Assembly: GCA_964517495.1 (NCBI GenBank)
Contig: CAZFER010000094.1
Span: forward strand, 1 to 19,378
From: CAZFER01 sp964517495
GTDB taxonomy: Bacteria > Hinthialibacterota > Hinthialibacteria > Hinthialibacterales > Hinthialibacteraceae
Direction: 5' to 3'
DNA: 19,378 bases
Under the pieces are notes generated by a model, which worked only from the letters and a program-made list of their open reading frames with translations, searched no databases and was not told the origin of the DNA. Shown here piece by piece: positions 6,458-14,429 of the stretch (positions are counted from its first letter, which is position 1; each line of letters starts with the position of its first letter). A program made the translations under genes and the position numbers.

Positions 6458-7717
6458 TCAACAAACCAACGACAGCCTTGTCTCCTGCTCAATCGCCAAC
6501 AAACGATTGTACTTCGCCAGACGCTCCGATTGAGTGATTGACCCGATTTTGATTTGGTCCCCCGCCCAACCAACGGCTAAATCGGCCAGCCAATTGTCTT
6601 CGGTTTCACCACTGCGGGCGCTGATGGTGATTTTCCATCCTGCGTTTCTGGCGAGTTGATACGCTTCCAACGCTTCTGTTAATGTACCAATCTGGTTAAC
6701 CTTCAATAACAGAGCATTCGCGGAATCAGTTTCAATCGCTTTTTGAATCCGTTGAGGATTGGTGCATAAAAAATCATCACCAAGCACCAAGGCTCGATCG
6801 GCGATTCTTTCCTTCAATAATGGCCAGTGATCCCAGTCATCTTCCGCCAATCCATCTTCCAAACTCACAATGGGATATTTCTTGATCCAACCTTCCAAGT
6901 AATCGATCATTCTCTTCCCATCAAAGTGGTCAAACCCAATATGATATTGACCATCCTGATAAAAATGGCTGGATGCCACATCGACTGCCAGCTGCACATC
7001 CACGCCGGGTTTAAATCCAGCCCGTTCGATGGCTTCCACTAAATCCTGCAGCATGTGGTCGGCATTTTCGAATTGGGGAGCCAAGCCGCCTTCATCCGCA
7101 CTCAATGCCCGTAAACCATATTTATGTAAAATTAAATCCGCTGCGGATTGATAAATCTCATACGTCATGGCCAAGCCTTCATCAATGCTCCTGGCGCTGG
7201 CGGGTACCACCAAGGCATCCTGTATCGGAACCTGCCACCCAGCATGATGCCCCCCACTGAACAGGTTGATCGTTAATTGTGGGAGGGTCTTCAATGGGAT
7301 TCCGCTCATGGTGGAAAAATGCTGATACAGAGGAACACCCTGTTCAACGGCAGATGCCCGAGCAAAAGCCACTGATACTGCTAAAATGGCATTCGCTCCC
7401 AGACGTGATTTGTTGGGGGTGCCATCCAATTCAATCAGAAAGCGGTCCAATGCTTCCTGATCGGAAAAGTCTTTGTTGACAACAGCATCCCATATCTCTC
7501 CATTGACATGGCCAACCGCCTTTCGGCAGCCAAGCCCCCGATATCGCTTGGGATCACTATCCCGAAGTTCATGCGCCTCTGAACAACCAGTTGACGCACC
7601 GGATGGAATTGATGCAACCGCCAAGGAACGGTTATTTAATCTGCATGAAACCTGAACCGTGGGACGGCCACGGCTGTCAAGAATTTCCAAAGCTTGAATA
7701 TCTGAAATGATTGGCAT
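6458..7717 (-). CDS. Enolase paralogue with altered active site
   Basis: 419 residues, collinear with enolase (phosphopyruvate hydratase, usually about 430). Kept: the PSGASTG loop (38-44), H158 in GGHHAG, E209 in ADEGGLAP, metal ligands D246, E287 and D314, catalytic-base lysine K339 in LLLKVNQIGT, RSGETED (368-374), and K390 in IKIGSITQSERL. Changed: the near-invariant SHRSGET reads SARSGET, so the histidine equivalent to yeast His373 is Ala367, and the QEF glutamate equivalent to yeast Glu168 is Asp167. Because base and metal site remain, the protein should still abstract a proton next to a carboxylate, but substrate or efficiency may differ (inference). It starts 3 bases after the kinase stop, with GGAGAG inside the kinase end, so the two are translationally coupled. 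If the genome has a second, canonical eno, this is a specialised paralogue; if not, it is a divergent housekeeping enzyme. Confidence 0.88.
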   Translation of the reverse strand: MPIISDIQALEILDSRGRPTVQVSCRLNNRSLAVASIPSGASTGCSEAHELRDSDPKRYRGLGCRKAVGHVNGEIWDAVVNKDFSDQEALDRFLIELDGTPNKSRLGANAILAVSVAFARASAVEQGVPLYQHFSTMSGIPLKTLPQLTINLFSGGHHAGWQVPIQDALVVPASARSIDEGLAMTYEIYQSAADLILHKYGLRALSADEGGLAPQFENADHMLQDLVEAIERAGFKPGVDVQLAVDVASSHFYQDGQYHIGFDHFDGKRMIDYLEGWIKKYPIVSLEDGLAEDDWDHWPLLKERIADRALVLGDDFLCTNPQRIQKAIETDSANALLLKVNQIGTLTEALEAYQLARNAGWKITISARSGETEDNWLADLAVGWAGDQIKIGSITQSERLAKYNRLLAIEQETRLSLVC

Positions 7718-7720
7718 GAA

Positions 7721-8749
7721 TTACAAACTCTCCATAAAGCGTTCAATGAGTTCTGGCATGGTTCTGGGTATCGAGGGAATCAGCGATGAAACCAACACCC
7801 GCTTCTGTTTTTCTTTCAAAGGTTCATCAAAATACTCCAATGGGGAGCGCCCAGCAACCCTTGCCAGCATGCATGCGATGGTATGTTTTACCGCACGTTG
7901 CTCAAAACCTCGATCAAATCCCTTTTCACCTGCAATCGAAATATAAGTCTTCCAATAGTGAAAAGCAGCCTGGGCAAAACGCTTTCGCAGCAAATGAAAA
8001 TAATGAGCCTTGCTGAGCAAATGAGTCATGGAAAAACCGATATCAAAGGCGGGATCACCATAGTGGATCACTTCATGGTCAACCAAAATCAAACGATCTT
8101 TGTAGATTAATATATTCTTGGGACTAAAGTCACCATGCACCAATGTCAGCTGAATCGTTTGCGTTTCTCCAATCAATTCGTCAAAAAAACGACTGGCCTC
8201 CGGCACCTGGCTGGCAGTGTATTTATAATATGGTTCCAATCGCAGATTTTCGAAGAATGTCTGATCAACAAAAAGAGGCAGGAGTTCCTCTTTTTGTTCT
8301 GACGATTTCTGATGGATTTGCCCTATTATGTTTCCAAACTGTTCGACATGGTTTAAACAGATGGTATTTTCATTACCCTGCATTAAACTGGCTTTCCAAT
8401 TTTCATGGGGATTGGGCACCGCCTGCATGGCGATGATATGGTTTTCATGATCTTCAAACACAAGTGGAACAATTGAACCGGCAGGCGCCAGCTGCTGCAG
8501 CCATCTCATTCCCAGGGCCTCACGGTGAACCCGCTCCGGACTGCAAAACCAATCCACCGGCGTTCGCAATTTTTCATGGGCTTGCTTCAACACCCATGAT
8601 ATCCCATCGGGACACTCAAGCAAAACGGTACAGTTTGAAACACCTCCATACAGAGTGCTAACCACAGGAGATTTATCCGCATCAATATGATGATGTTGTC
8701 TCAAGTACTCTATCAGTTCTTCAGGATTTTCGATATTTATTCGTGACAT
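7721..8749 (-). CDS. APH-fold small-molecule kinase paired with enolase-like protein
   Basis: 342 residues of the aminoglycoside-phosphotransferase/choline-kinase fold. Visible: glycine-rich loop LYGGVSNCTVLL (33-44), ATP-binding Lys55 in WVLKQA, an HREALGMRWL helix (75-84), Brenner box LVHGDFSPKNIL with Asp207 and Asn212, and metal-binding Asp224 in LVDHEVIHYGDPAFDIGFS. The GGVSN, WVLKQA..LR..VDWF and HGDFSPKN features are closer to the methylthioribose-kinase-like and metabolic branches than to resistance enzymes. It probably phosphorylates a hydroxyl of a small metabolite in the cytoplasm. The next gene, an enolase-like lyase, starts 3 bases after its stop, suggesting that the kinase product (or a derivative) is the lyase substrate. 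There is no ribosome binding site before the ATG, matching the near-leaderless promoter at 8761-8789. Not evidence for antibiotic resistance. Confidence 0.85.
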   Translation of the reverse strand: MSRINIENPEELIEYLRQHHHIDADKSPVVSTLYGGVSNCTVLLECPDGISWVLKQAHEKLRTPVDWFCSPERVHREALGMRWLQQLAPAGSIVPLVFEDHENHIIAMQAVPNPHENWKASLMQGNENTICLNHVEQFGNIIGQIHQKSSEQKEELLPLFVDQTFFENLRLEPYYKYTASQVPEASRFFDELIGETQTIQLTLVHGDFSPKNILIYKDRLILVDHEVIHYGDPAFDIGFSMTHLLSKAHYFHLLRKRFAQAAFHYWKTYISIAGEKGFDRGFEQRAVKHTIACMLARVAGRSPLEYFDEPLKEKQKRVLVSSLIPSIPRTMPELIERFMESL

Positions 8750-8760
8750 AGTGATAATGG

Positions 8761-8789
8761 ATTCTATTCGTTTGAGTAAGAATTATCAA
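8761..8789 (-). promoter_or_regulatory. Sigma70-type promoter of the kinase/enolase operon
   Basis: Minus strand: -35 TTGATA (8784-8789), 17-base spacer, -10 TAGAAT (8761-8766), each five of six to consensus. The expected start site is near 8754, so the ATG at 8747-8749 would be about 5 bases from the transcript end, that is, nearly leaderless, which fits the absence of a Shine-Dalgarno sequence. Confidence 0.6.
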
Positions 8790-9460
8790 ATTCTGAGTAA
8801 CATGGATTCCAAGGTGAGCAATAATTCGTATGCTGTGTCAGGTTCCCATTTATTCTGCATCCTATCATCGTTTAACGGATTTGACTAGATTCTGGTTATC
8901 CAGTGCGCATTTTCTTTTATCTCCAGTACATATGACAGACAAAAAGGTGTATGATACGATTACACTCGCTCCATCAGGAAAAAAGAAGTTGATTGATGAA
9001 ACAATCATATTTCAAAAATATCTCCATTNNNNNNNNNNNNNNNNNNNNNNNNNNNNNNNNNNNNNNNNNNNNNNNNNNNNNNNNNNNNNNNNNNNNNNNN
9101 NNNNNNNNNNNNNNNNNNNNNNNNNNNNAAAAATATCTCCATTCAAAAATCTCGTATAACCATCAGCGGTGGACGTCAATTATCTAAAACCAATTTGCAA
9201 TAAGGAAAGATTATATTCCGCAGTAGACAGCCTATTTTATAGTGGATAAAAAAGCCTTTTTGGAGCCATATACAAACACAACATAACCAGGAAAGCAACA
9301 TTTCCTCCTCCATATCATTCGATTCCGTGTCTGTGATAAAGATTCATGAATCCAGTCAAAAAAGCAGCAATATTTTAAATCTTAATTTTCGTAAATGTAT
9401 GAGTTGTGAGTATTATTGTTTTCGATATCAAATAGGCTGTTCATAAAGAAGGAGTTATTG
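8790..9460. other. Intergenic region containing a scaffold gap
   Basis: No reliable gene. Open frames that span the N run are artefacts of the gap. A possible plus-strand promoter lies at 8932-8960 (ATGACA, 17 bases, TACGAT), followed by a tiny frame starting at 8996 with no good ribosome binding site. Between 9144 and 9450 only AT-rich sequence and a weak hairpin (GGAAA..TTTCC) are seen, ending in the AAGGAG ribosome binding site of the plus-strand gene fragment at 9461. Confidence 0.6.
9014..9143. other. Assembly gap: 100 Ns flanked by the same 15 bases
   Basis: Bases 9029-9128 are exactly 100 Ns, the conventional placeholder for a gap of unknown size. The 15 bases before (9014-9028) and after (9129-9143) are identical, AAAAATATCTCCATT. 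Either two contigs overlap and the gap is not real, or a repeat with these ends broke the assembly. Confidence 0.9.
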
Positions 9461-9724
9461 ATGAGCAGCGTACGAGTAGTGGTTGGCACACGCAAAGGTG
9501 CCTTTATCCTTTCGTTATATGGCATGCGTGATAAATGGGATATCAATGAACCGCTCTTTGGTGGGTGGGAACTATTCCATATAAAAGGCTCATCCGTTGA
9601 CCCAAACCGGCTGTATGCCTCACAGCGCAACCGCTGGTTCGGGCAAAGTATCCAGTGTTCAAACGACGGTGGAAAAACATGGGAGCAACCGGGTACACCT
9701 CCTGGCGAACCCACCACACGTTAA
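9461..9724 (+). pseudogene. BNR/sialidase-like repeat protein, 5' fragment
   Basis: An ideal ribosome binding site (AAGGAG, 6-7 bases upstream) precedes the ATG at 9461. The first 76 codons read MSSVRVVVGTRKGAFILSLY and on to a GGWELFHIKGSSVDPNRLYA stretch and an Asp-box-like SNDGGKTWE, the usual N-terminus of cytoplasmic WD40/YVTN/BNR-like 'exo-alpha-sialidase' proteins of about 350-400 residues. Frame then runs into PGTPPGEPTTR and TAA at 9722-9724, where the rest of the beta-propeller should be. The DNA immediately after belongs to a MoaD-like gene in another frame, so an internal deletion of roughly a kilobase is inferred. The enzymatic label of this family is itself uncertain. Confidence 0.78.
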
Positions 9725-9947
9725 GCACCCACCAACTCAGCGATCTATCCTTGATGCACTTGAAGAACGCTTCCCGATGCTGCGAGGAACAATCCGGGAT
9801 CATGTAACACTCAAACGCCGAGCTTTTATTCGCTTCTTTGCATGCAGTGAAGATCTATCCCACGAAGATATGGATACACCGTTGCCGGATAAAGTTGCCA
9901 ATGGTGTTGAACCGTTTCTAATCATTGGAGCAGTGGCGGGTGGTTGA
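9717..9947 (+). pseudogene. MoaD/ThiS-family protein, 5'-truncated
   Basis: In the frame HVKHPPTQRSILDALEERF, then PMLRGTIRDHVTLKRRAFIR, RFFACSEDLSH, and a C-terminal PFLIIGAVAGG* the sequence matches the last three quarters of a small beta-grasp MoaD/ThiS-like protein (normally about 90-100 residues). The terminal Gly-Gly, which is adenylated and thiolated in MoaD and ThiS, is intact. The N-terminal strand and start codon are missing because the upstream DNA is the sialidase-like fragment. The pairing of a BNR/'sialidase' gene with such a MoaD-like gene is a neighbourhood I recall from several bacteria, so this looks like a former two-gene operon collapsed by one deletion. It converges on the sensor kinase 18 bp away. 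Confidence 0.75.
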
Positions 9948-9965
9948 ATATGGATACTAATGAAA

Positions 9966-12900
9966 TTATTGCTGCTGACTCGTACCATCCAATGCTTCCA
10001 ACTGCTCAATAGGCAAGGTCAACGTGAATGTCGTTCCACGGCCAATTTCACTGGATACCTGCAATTGCCCGCCATGCAGTTCAACCAGTTCTTTGGCAAT
10101 CGATAAACCCAGGCCGGTGCCTTTGGCGACCTTTTGAGATGCGGGTGTACGATAAAATCGGTCCCAGATCTGTTTGCACTCTTCAGGGCTCATCCCAATT
10201 CCACTGTCTTTGACAGATAAAATGACCTGGTTTTCCTGTTTGGTTAACAAGACCTCAATCGTGCCTTTGGTAGAGGTATATTTAATGGCATTGCTGATCA
10301 ATTCCCCCACAACACGTTCCAATTTCCCTCCATCAGCATAAATTGAGTAGGGCTTATCATCCGAAAGAAAAGTCAACCGAATTTGTTTTTGATCCGCCGC
10401 AGGACGCTCTTCGGTTACGATGTTCTCCACAAGCGTTTTGAAGGAAAGCGTGGTTTTGTTCAATACAACCCGTCCGGATTCGATTCGGGCGATATCCAAT
10501 ACATCATTGACCAGGTGGTTTAAGCGATCGACCGACTTTGAGGCACGAGTTAATAACTGCTGTTGCTTTTCCGTTAATTCTCCCGCGATCCCCATCCCAA
10601 GGTTGTCCAATGTCCCTTTAATCGCGGTTAAAGGCGTTCTTAAATCATGCGAAGCCTGCGATACAAAGGATGATTTCATTTTATCCAATTCCTTCAGTTC
10701 CTCATTGGCCTGCTGCACATGGACATAAGCATGCTGTAGTTTGAAATGCCGCTGCAATGCAATGATCCCGAAAATCAATGTCAACATAGAACCGAAAATC
10801 GTTGCCAAAATAAAAAGCGGCTGCTTATACCAGGGAAGCAATACAGTAAACATCCATAGAGCCGGTGTTTCATCCACGTTGAAATTTAAATCCATGCTGC
10901 GGATTTCGATTTGATGCTGTTGTGCAGGAAGGTTCTCAAATACCGCAATTCGGTCTCGTGTAAATGACGACCATTCACCTCCGTTTAGACTGTATGAAAA
11001 CAATAACCGGTCAGGTGGAGTGTAATTCCACCGGTCCACTCCATCAAAAACAATCTGCGCCAATCCGTTTTGATTGACATAACGGGTATTGGTATGGCTT
11101 GGAACAATCGTTTCCGGTTTTTCCTTATCCGCCCAAGGGGAAAACATACTGATCCCACTCATGGTTCCCACCCAAATCCGATTATGACGGTCTTCATACA
11201 CTTGCATGGTCTGGGTGTTGGCCAATCCATCCGCATCCGTATATTGAACCCAAGTCGTTCCATCAAAGCGATACACCCCACTCCATGATGCAACCCATAG
11301 TGTTCCATCCTGGCTTTTCAGCATACTATGCACTTGATCAGTTTTATCCTTGATTAATCGCCAATCGTTCCCATCATATTCCCATATGCTGTTACGTGTT
11401 CCAAACCATATATGGTCCGGTTCCACTTCCAATAAACTGAAGGATCCGTTGAAGGGTGGTTCTAACGATTTAAGTTCATAACCATCCTCTTTCTTTTCCA
11501 ATAACGCTGCCCCAGATCCCTGGGCAAACCATATATCCCCTTTTGCCGTTTCATAAACATCACGAATATCGACAAAATGTCCAAAATGAAATATATCCTG
11601 AAACGTTTCTCCATTATATTTTGCCAGATAATGGTCATTTTCCGATTCCCCTGGCGTGTTCATTCCGATCATCACAAAAGCATTCCCATCCCGTGCCGGA
11701 TGAACAAAATATGAAAACCACTCTCCCGGATAAAGCAAAATCTCTTCAAACATATGTTCAGCAGAATCAAACCGGTAAAGATGGTCATTGCCCTCCCGTG
11801 AAATCAAATAGATTCCCTCCCCCTCCATTGGAAACAAATTGGCGGTTTGAAACCACGGGGCGTTTATATTATCCGGCATGGTAATGATATCCCACTCACC
11901 ATTTTTTAAACAAACCAATTGATTGCCTGCCAAAAACCATAAACCTCCGTCGGCATCCTCACGAATACCAGTCACAATCGACTGAACCTCGTGCAATTCC
12001 CCGGGAGTTTGCCACAATGCAGGAAATAAACCTGCAAGGCTGCTGCCAGTACCCAACCATGTTTTTGATTGAAGTGGTACAAAATTAAAAAACGAGGATG
12101 CCAAATATCCCTCGCGCTCAATTTCCTCTTCTTTTCCAGTTGGGAAAACATCAAACATGGGGGCTTTCCCCAATCGTCCCCGTTTATCCATTACCTTTAA
12201 ATAGGTATTTCCGTATCCTGGTAAAAACACACTGTTATGATTGTTCGATTGATGAATAAGGGAAAAATCCTCTCCATCAAATTCATAGGTGCGATAGCTT
12301 TTGGGATCCCGCATTTCAAATTCAATGAAAATTTGATCACGAAACGGAATAGTGTGAAATGACAAATTGCTATACAGGCTGTTTCCTATTGGGTAGGGAA
12401 TACTTTGATAATGCTCCAAGTCAGCTTGGAGTTTAAGAATTTTTCGAACTGTCATTACATAAGCACACCGCCCAGGTGATACATGTAACGACAACACATA
12501 ATTTTCCGGATTTCCTTCATATTCGAATAACGCTCGATATCCTCTATCTCCACGTTCCCAAATATACAAATTATCAATTGTTTGTATCAACAACCGAGTA
12601 TTGTCAAAAAAAGCCAACGATACGACTATGTTAAGAGGTTCAACCTCAATTTGATGCCATTCCTTGCCATCCCACCATTTAAAAAAATTCAAAGAAGTCG
12701 TCGCATCATTTTTGCGATTCAAATCCGCAAACCAGATTGAACCATCTGGATTACGAAACATTAATCGATTCACACTCACATTTCCACTCGTCATGGAAGC
12801 ATTGGGAACCGGAATTTGTTCAAACGTATATCCATCAAATGAACTTAAATGATCGACCGAGCCATGCAAGATATACAAATGGCCACTTGGATCAGGATAC

Positions 12901-13055
12901 AATCCCTGGCAATATGATTCAGTGAGCCCATCCTGGGCCGTCCAAAACCGCCAGGTTCCATTAAACTGTGCCCACGAATTCATCTGCAGGAATGAAAGAA
13001 CCAGCAGAATGAGAATCCACTTCGTTTCCCATTGAATCAAATATGGTTTTCTCAT
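9966..13055 (-). CDS. Sensor histidine kinase with periplasmic propeller and Y_Y_Y domain
   Basis: About 1029 residues (numbering from the TTG at 13056-13058; the ATG at 13053-13055 is the better start). A signal peptide or N-terminal anchor (WILILLVLSFLQMNSWAQ) is followed by two-component-regulator propeller repeats over about 35-640 (such as DGTLWVASWSGVYRFDG and NRIWVGTMSGISMF), a Y_Y_Y domain at about 660-740, a transmembrane helix at about 747-769, HisKA with His804 in SQASHDLRTPL, and HATPase_c with N-box ELISNAIKY (Asn923), DSGIGMS, FYR and KGTGLGLSIAKELVELHGG. There is no receiver domain or DNA-binding output, unlike the Bacteroides hybrid systems, so a separate response regulator is needed and is not in the window. 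Propeller sensors of this type commonly detect oligosaccharides. It starts 6 bp after the Gfo/Idh/MocA stop, implying co-transcription. Confidence 0.93.
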   Translation of the reverse strand: MRKPYLIQWETKWILILLVLSFLQMNSWAQFNGTWRFWTAQDGLTESYCQGLYPDPSGHLYILHGSVDHLSSFDGYTFEQIPVPNASMTSGNVSVNRLMFRNPDGSIWFADLNRKNDATTSLNFFKWWDGKEWHQIEVEPLNIVVSLAFFDNTRLLIQTIDNLYIWERGDRGYRALFEYEGNPENYVLSLHVSPGRCAYVMTVRKILKLQADLEHYQSIPYPIGNSLYSNLSFHTIPFRDQIFIEFEMRDPKSYRTYEFDGEDFSLIHQSNNHNSVFLPGYGNTYLKVMDKRGRLGKAPMFDVFPTGKEEEIEREGYLASSFFNFVPLQSKTWLGTGSSLAGLFPALWQTPGELHEVQSIVTGIREDADGGLWFLAGNQLVCLKNGEWDIITMPDNINAPWFQTANLFPMEGEGIYLISREGNDHLYRFDSAEHMFEEILLYPGEWFSYFVHPARDGNAFVMIGMNTPGESENDHYLAKYNGETFQDIFHFGHFVDIRDVYETAKGDIWFAQGSGAALLEKKEDGYELKSLEPPFNGSFSLLEVEPDHIWFGTRNSIWEYDGNDWRLIKDKTDQVHSMLKSQDGTLWVASWSGVYRFDGTTWVQYTDADGLANTQTMQVYEDRHNRIWVGTMSGISMFSPWADKEKPETIVPSHTNTRYVNQNGLAQIVFDGVDRWNYTPPDRLLFSYSLNGGEWSSFTRDRIAVFENLPAQQHQIEIRSMDLNFNVDETPALWMFTVLLPWYKQPLFILATIFGSMLTLIFGIIALQRHFKLQHAYVHVQQANEELKELDKMKSSFVSQASHDLRTPLTAIKGTLDNLGMGIAGELTEKQQQLLTRASKSVDRLNHLVNDVLDIARIESGRVVLNKTTLSFKTLVENIVTEERPAADQKQIRLTFLSDDKPYSIYADGGKLERVVGELISNAIKYTSTKGTIEVLLTKQENQVILSVKDSGIGMSPEECKQIWDRFYRTPASQKVAKGTGLGLSIAKELVELHGGQLQVSSEIGRGTTFTLTLPIEQLEALDGTSQQQ

Positions 13056-13061
13056 CAAACG

Positions 13062-14384
13062 TTAAAAAACCTTCCATGACCAGGGAGCCCGCAAGGGCCG
13101 GTATAAAAGATCATTGGCTTCAGCATGATTGGTAAAAACCTCTGTACTTGGATCCCAACTCAACCGTTTCCCGATCTGAAGGGCAATATGTCCCAATTGG
13201 CAGAGGGATGTCGTTCGATGTCCCACTTCGGCATCTTCCAAGGTGTTCCCCCGGTTCCGAACCGCATCAATAAAATCCTGTTTATCGCTCTTTAAGGGAT
13301 AGTGAATTTCATCATCCTTGATTTCTGAATTTAAGATCGTTTCTGAACTTGCCGTCAGATTTCTTCCACCATACTCCGCTTGTATCCATCCCTCCGTGCC
13401 TTCAAAACGGACATATGGCCGGTCCGTTATATAATACATATCAACTCCATTGGCAAAGCGGTAATACACCTCAAAACGGGTTAATACATTCCATAGTCCT
13501 TTTGTTTTGGGATACTCACCTTCCGCTTCAACTTCAACCGGGCCGGTGCGTTCAGTTCCGTTCCCCCATTGGGCGATGTCGTTCAAATGGGCTCCCCAAT
13601 TGGTAATCATACCCTCACAGGTTTCACGAACCCGCATCCAGCCCGGGCGCGTATACGCCTTGGGGGGATGAACCCGCTTTTGGGTATAGGGATGCATCGG
13701 AGCCGGGCCAACCCACATCTCATAATTCAATTCTTCTGGTACTGGCATAATGGGTTGAGGTTCACAGCCGGTATCGCTGCCTGGAACCCCGGTCCGAATG
13801 GTTTTGATTTCCCCAATGCGCCCATTAACCACCAATTCCACGGCACGATGAAATACCCGTAACGAACGAAATTCGCTATCGGTTCGGAAAACACGTTCAT
13901 GTTTCTTAACTGCGTCAGCCAGCATGCGCCCTTCTGCAATGCTTAGAGTTAACGGTTTCTCACAGCTGACATCTTTCCCTGCCTTGACGGCTCTTAATGC
14001 CATGGGCACATGCCAATGGTCCGGAGTGGAAATCATCACCGCATCCATGGCGTCTGATTCAAGGAGTTCACGCCAGTCTTCAAAGGTTTGGCAACCGCTA
14101 TAATCCGCGTATCCCTTTTTCTTCGCATAGGCGTCTTCTATCGATTTTTTGGCATTTTCCAATCGCCAGCGGTCCACATCACACACCGCCACCAATTGAA
14201 CCTCCGGCATTGCTAAAAACTGTTTCATGTTCACATAAACCGCTTGCCGTCCCATGCCGATCATCCCGACATTGACTCGATCATTGGACCCAAAACTCTT
14301 GGGTGGTACAAACAGGGGAGCCATTAAAAAACCTGCATTTGCTTTCAAAAATCCACGGCGGGAAATAGGTTGTTTACTTCTCAT
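13062..14384 (-). CDS. Tat-exported Gfo/Idh/MocA-family oxidoreductase
   Basis: 440 residues with a clear twin-arginine signal, SRRGFLK at 8-14, followed by a hydrophobic stretch (ANAGFLMAPLFV). The Rossmann motif VGMIGMGRQ (39-47) and CEKP (141-144, EKP being the catalytic-lysine motif) mark a Gfo/Idh/MocA NAD(P)-dependent oxidoreductase; PDHWH at 121-125 is also typical. The Tat signal suggests folding with a tightly bound cofactor before export to the periplasm. Members act on sugars, inositols and related compounds, and periplasmic ones in this subgroup are abundant in Planctomycetes-like organisms. A ribosome binding site AAAGGA stands 7-8 bases before the ATG. It ends 6 bp before the propeller sensor kinase ATG, tying it to polysaccharide or sugar sensing. 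Specific substrate unknown. Confidence 0.92.
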   Translation of the reverse strand: MRSKQPISRRGFLKANAGFLMAPLFVPPKSFGSNDRVNVGMIGMGRQAVYVNMKQFLAMPEVQLVAVCDVDRWRLENAKKSIEDAYAKKKGYADYSGCQTFEDWRELLESDAMDAVMISTPDHWHVPMALRAVKAGKDVSCEKPLTLSIAEGRMLADAVKKHERVFRTDSEFRSLRVFHRAVELVVNGRIGEIKTIRTGVPGSDTGCEPQPIMPVPEELNYEMWVGPAPMHPYTQKRVHPPKAYTRPGWMRVRETCEGMITNWGAHLNDIAQWGNGTERTGPVEVEAEGEYPKTKGLWNVLTRFEVYYRFANGVDMYYITDRPYVRFEGTEGWIQAEYGGRNLTASSETILNSEIKDDEIHYPLKSDKQDFIDAVRNRGNTLEDAEVGHRTTSLCQLGHIALQIGKRLSWDPSTEVFTNHAEANDLLYRPLRAPWSWKVF

Positions 14385-14400
14385 TGTGCGATTCCTTTTG

Positions 14401-14429
14401 ATTATAAATTTTTATAAATTTAATATAAA
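14401..14429 (-). promoter_or_regulatory. Candidate promoter of the Gfo/Idh/MocA-kinase pair
   Basis: Minus strand: TATAAT (14401-14406), 17-base spacer, TTTATA (14424-14429, overlapping the end of the upstream gene). The predicted start is near 14394, just before the AAAGGA ribosome binding site. In such AT-rich DNA a chance match is possible. Confidence 0.45.

Noticed and set aside
6358..6573. 72-residue N-terminal extension of the esterase frame
   Set aside because: It overlaps the enolase 3' end, has shadow-like composition, and the internal ATG at 6355-6357 has both a ribosome binding site and a signal peptide.
7721..8749. Aminoglycoside resistance gene
   Set aside because: Only the fold is shared. 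Motifs around GGVSN and DHEVIHYGDPAFDIG and the coupling to an enolase-like gene point to a metabolic kinase.
7721..8749. Methylthioribose kinase (mtnK) by motif similarity
   Set aside because: No other methionine-salvage gene (mtnA, mtnB, mtnN) is nearby and the partner is enolase-like, so a firm name is not justified.
8993..9187. Short plus-strand frame that, if the N gap is collapsed, reads KSRITISGGRQLSKTNLQ*, reminiscent of a MurA N-terminus
   Set aside because: Only about 30 residues before a stop, no good ribosome binding site, and the following DNA does not continue MurA in any frame. The resemblance is limited to ISGGRxLS.
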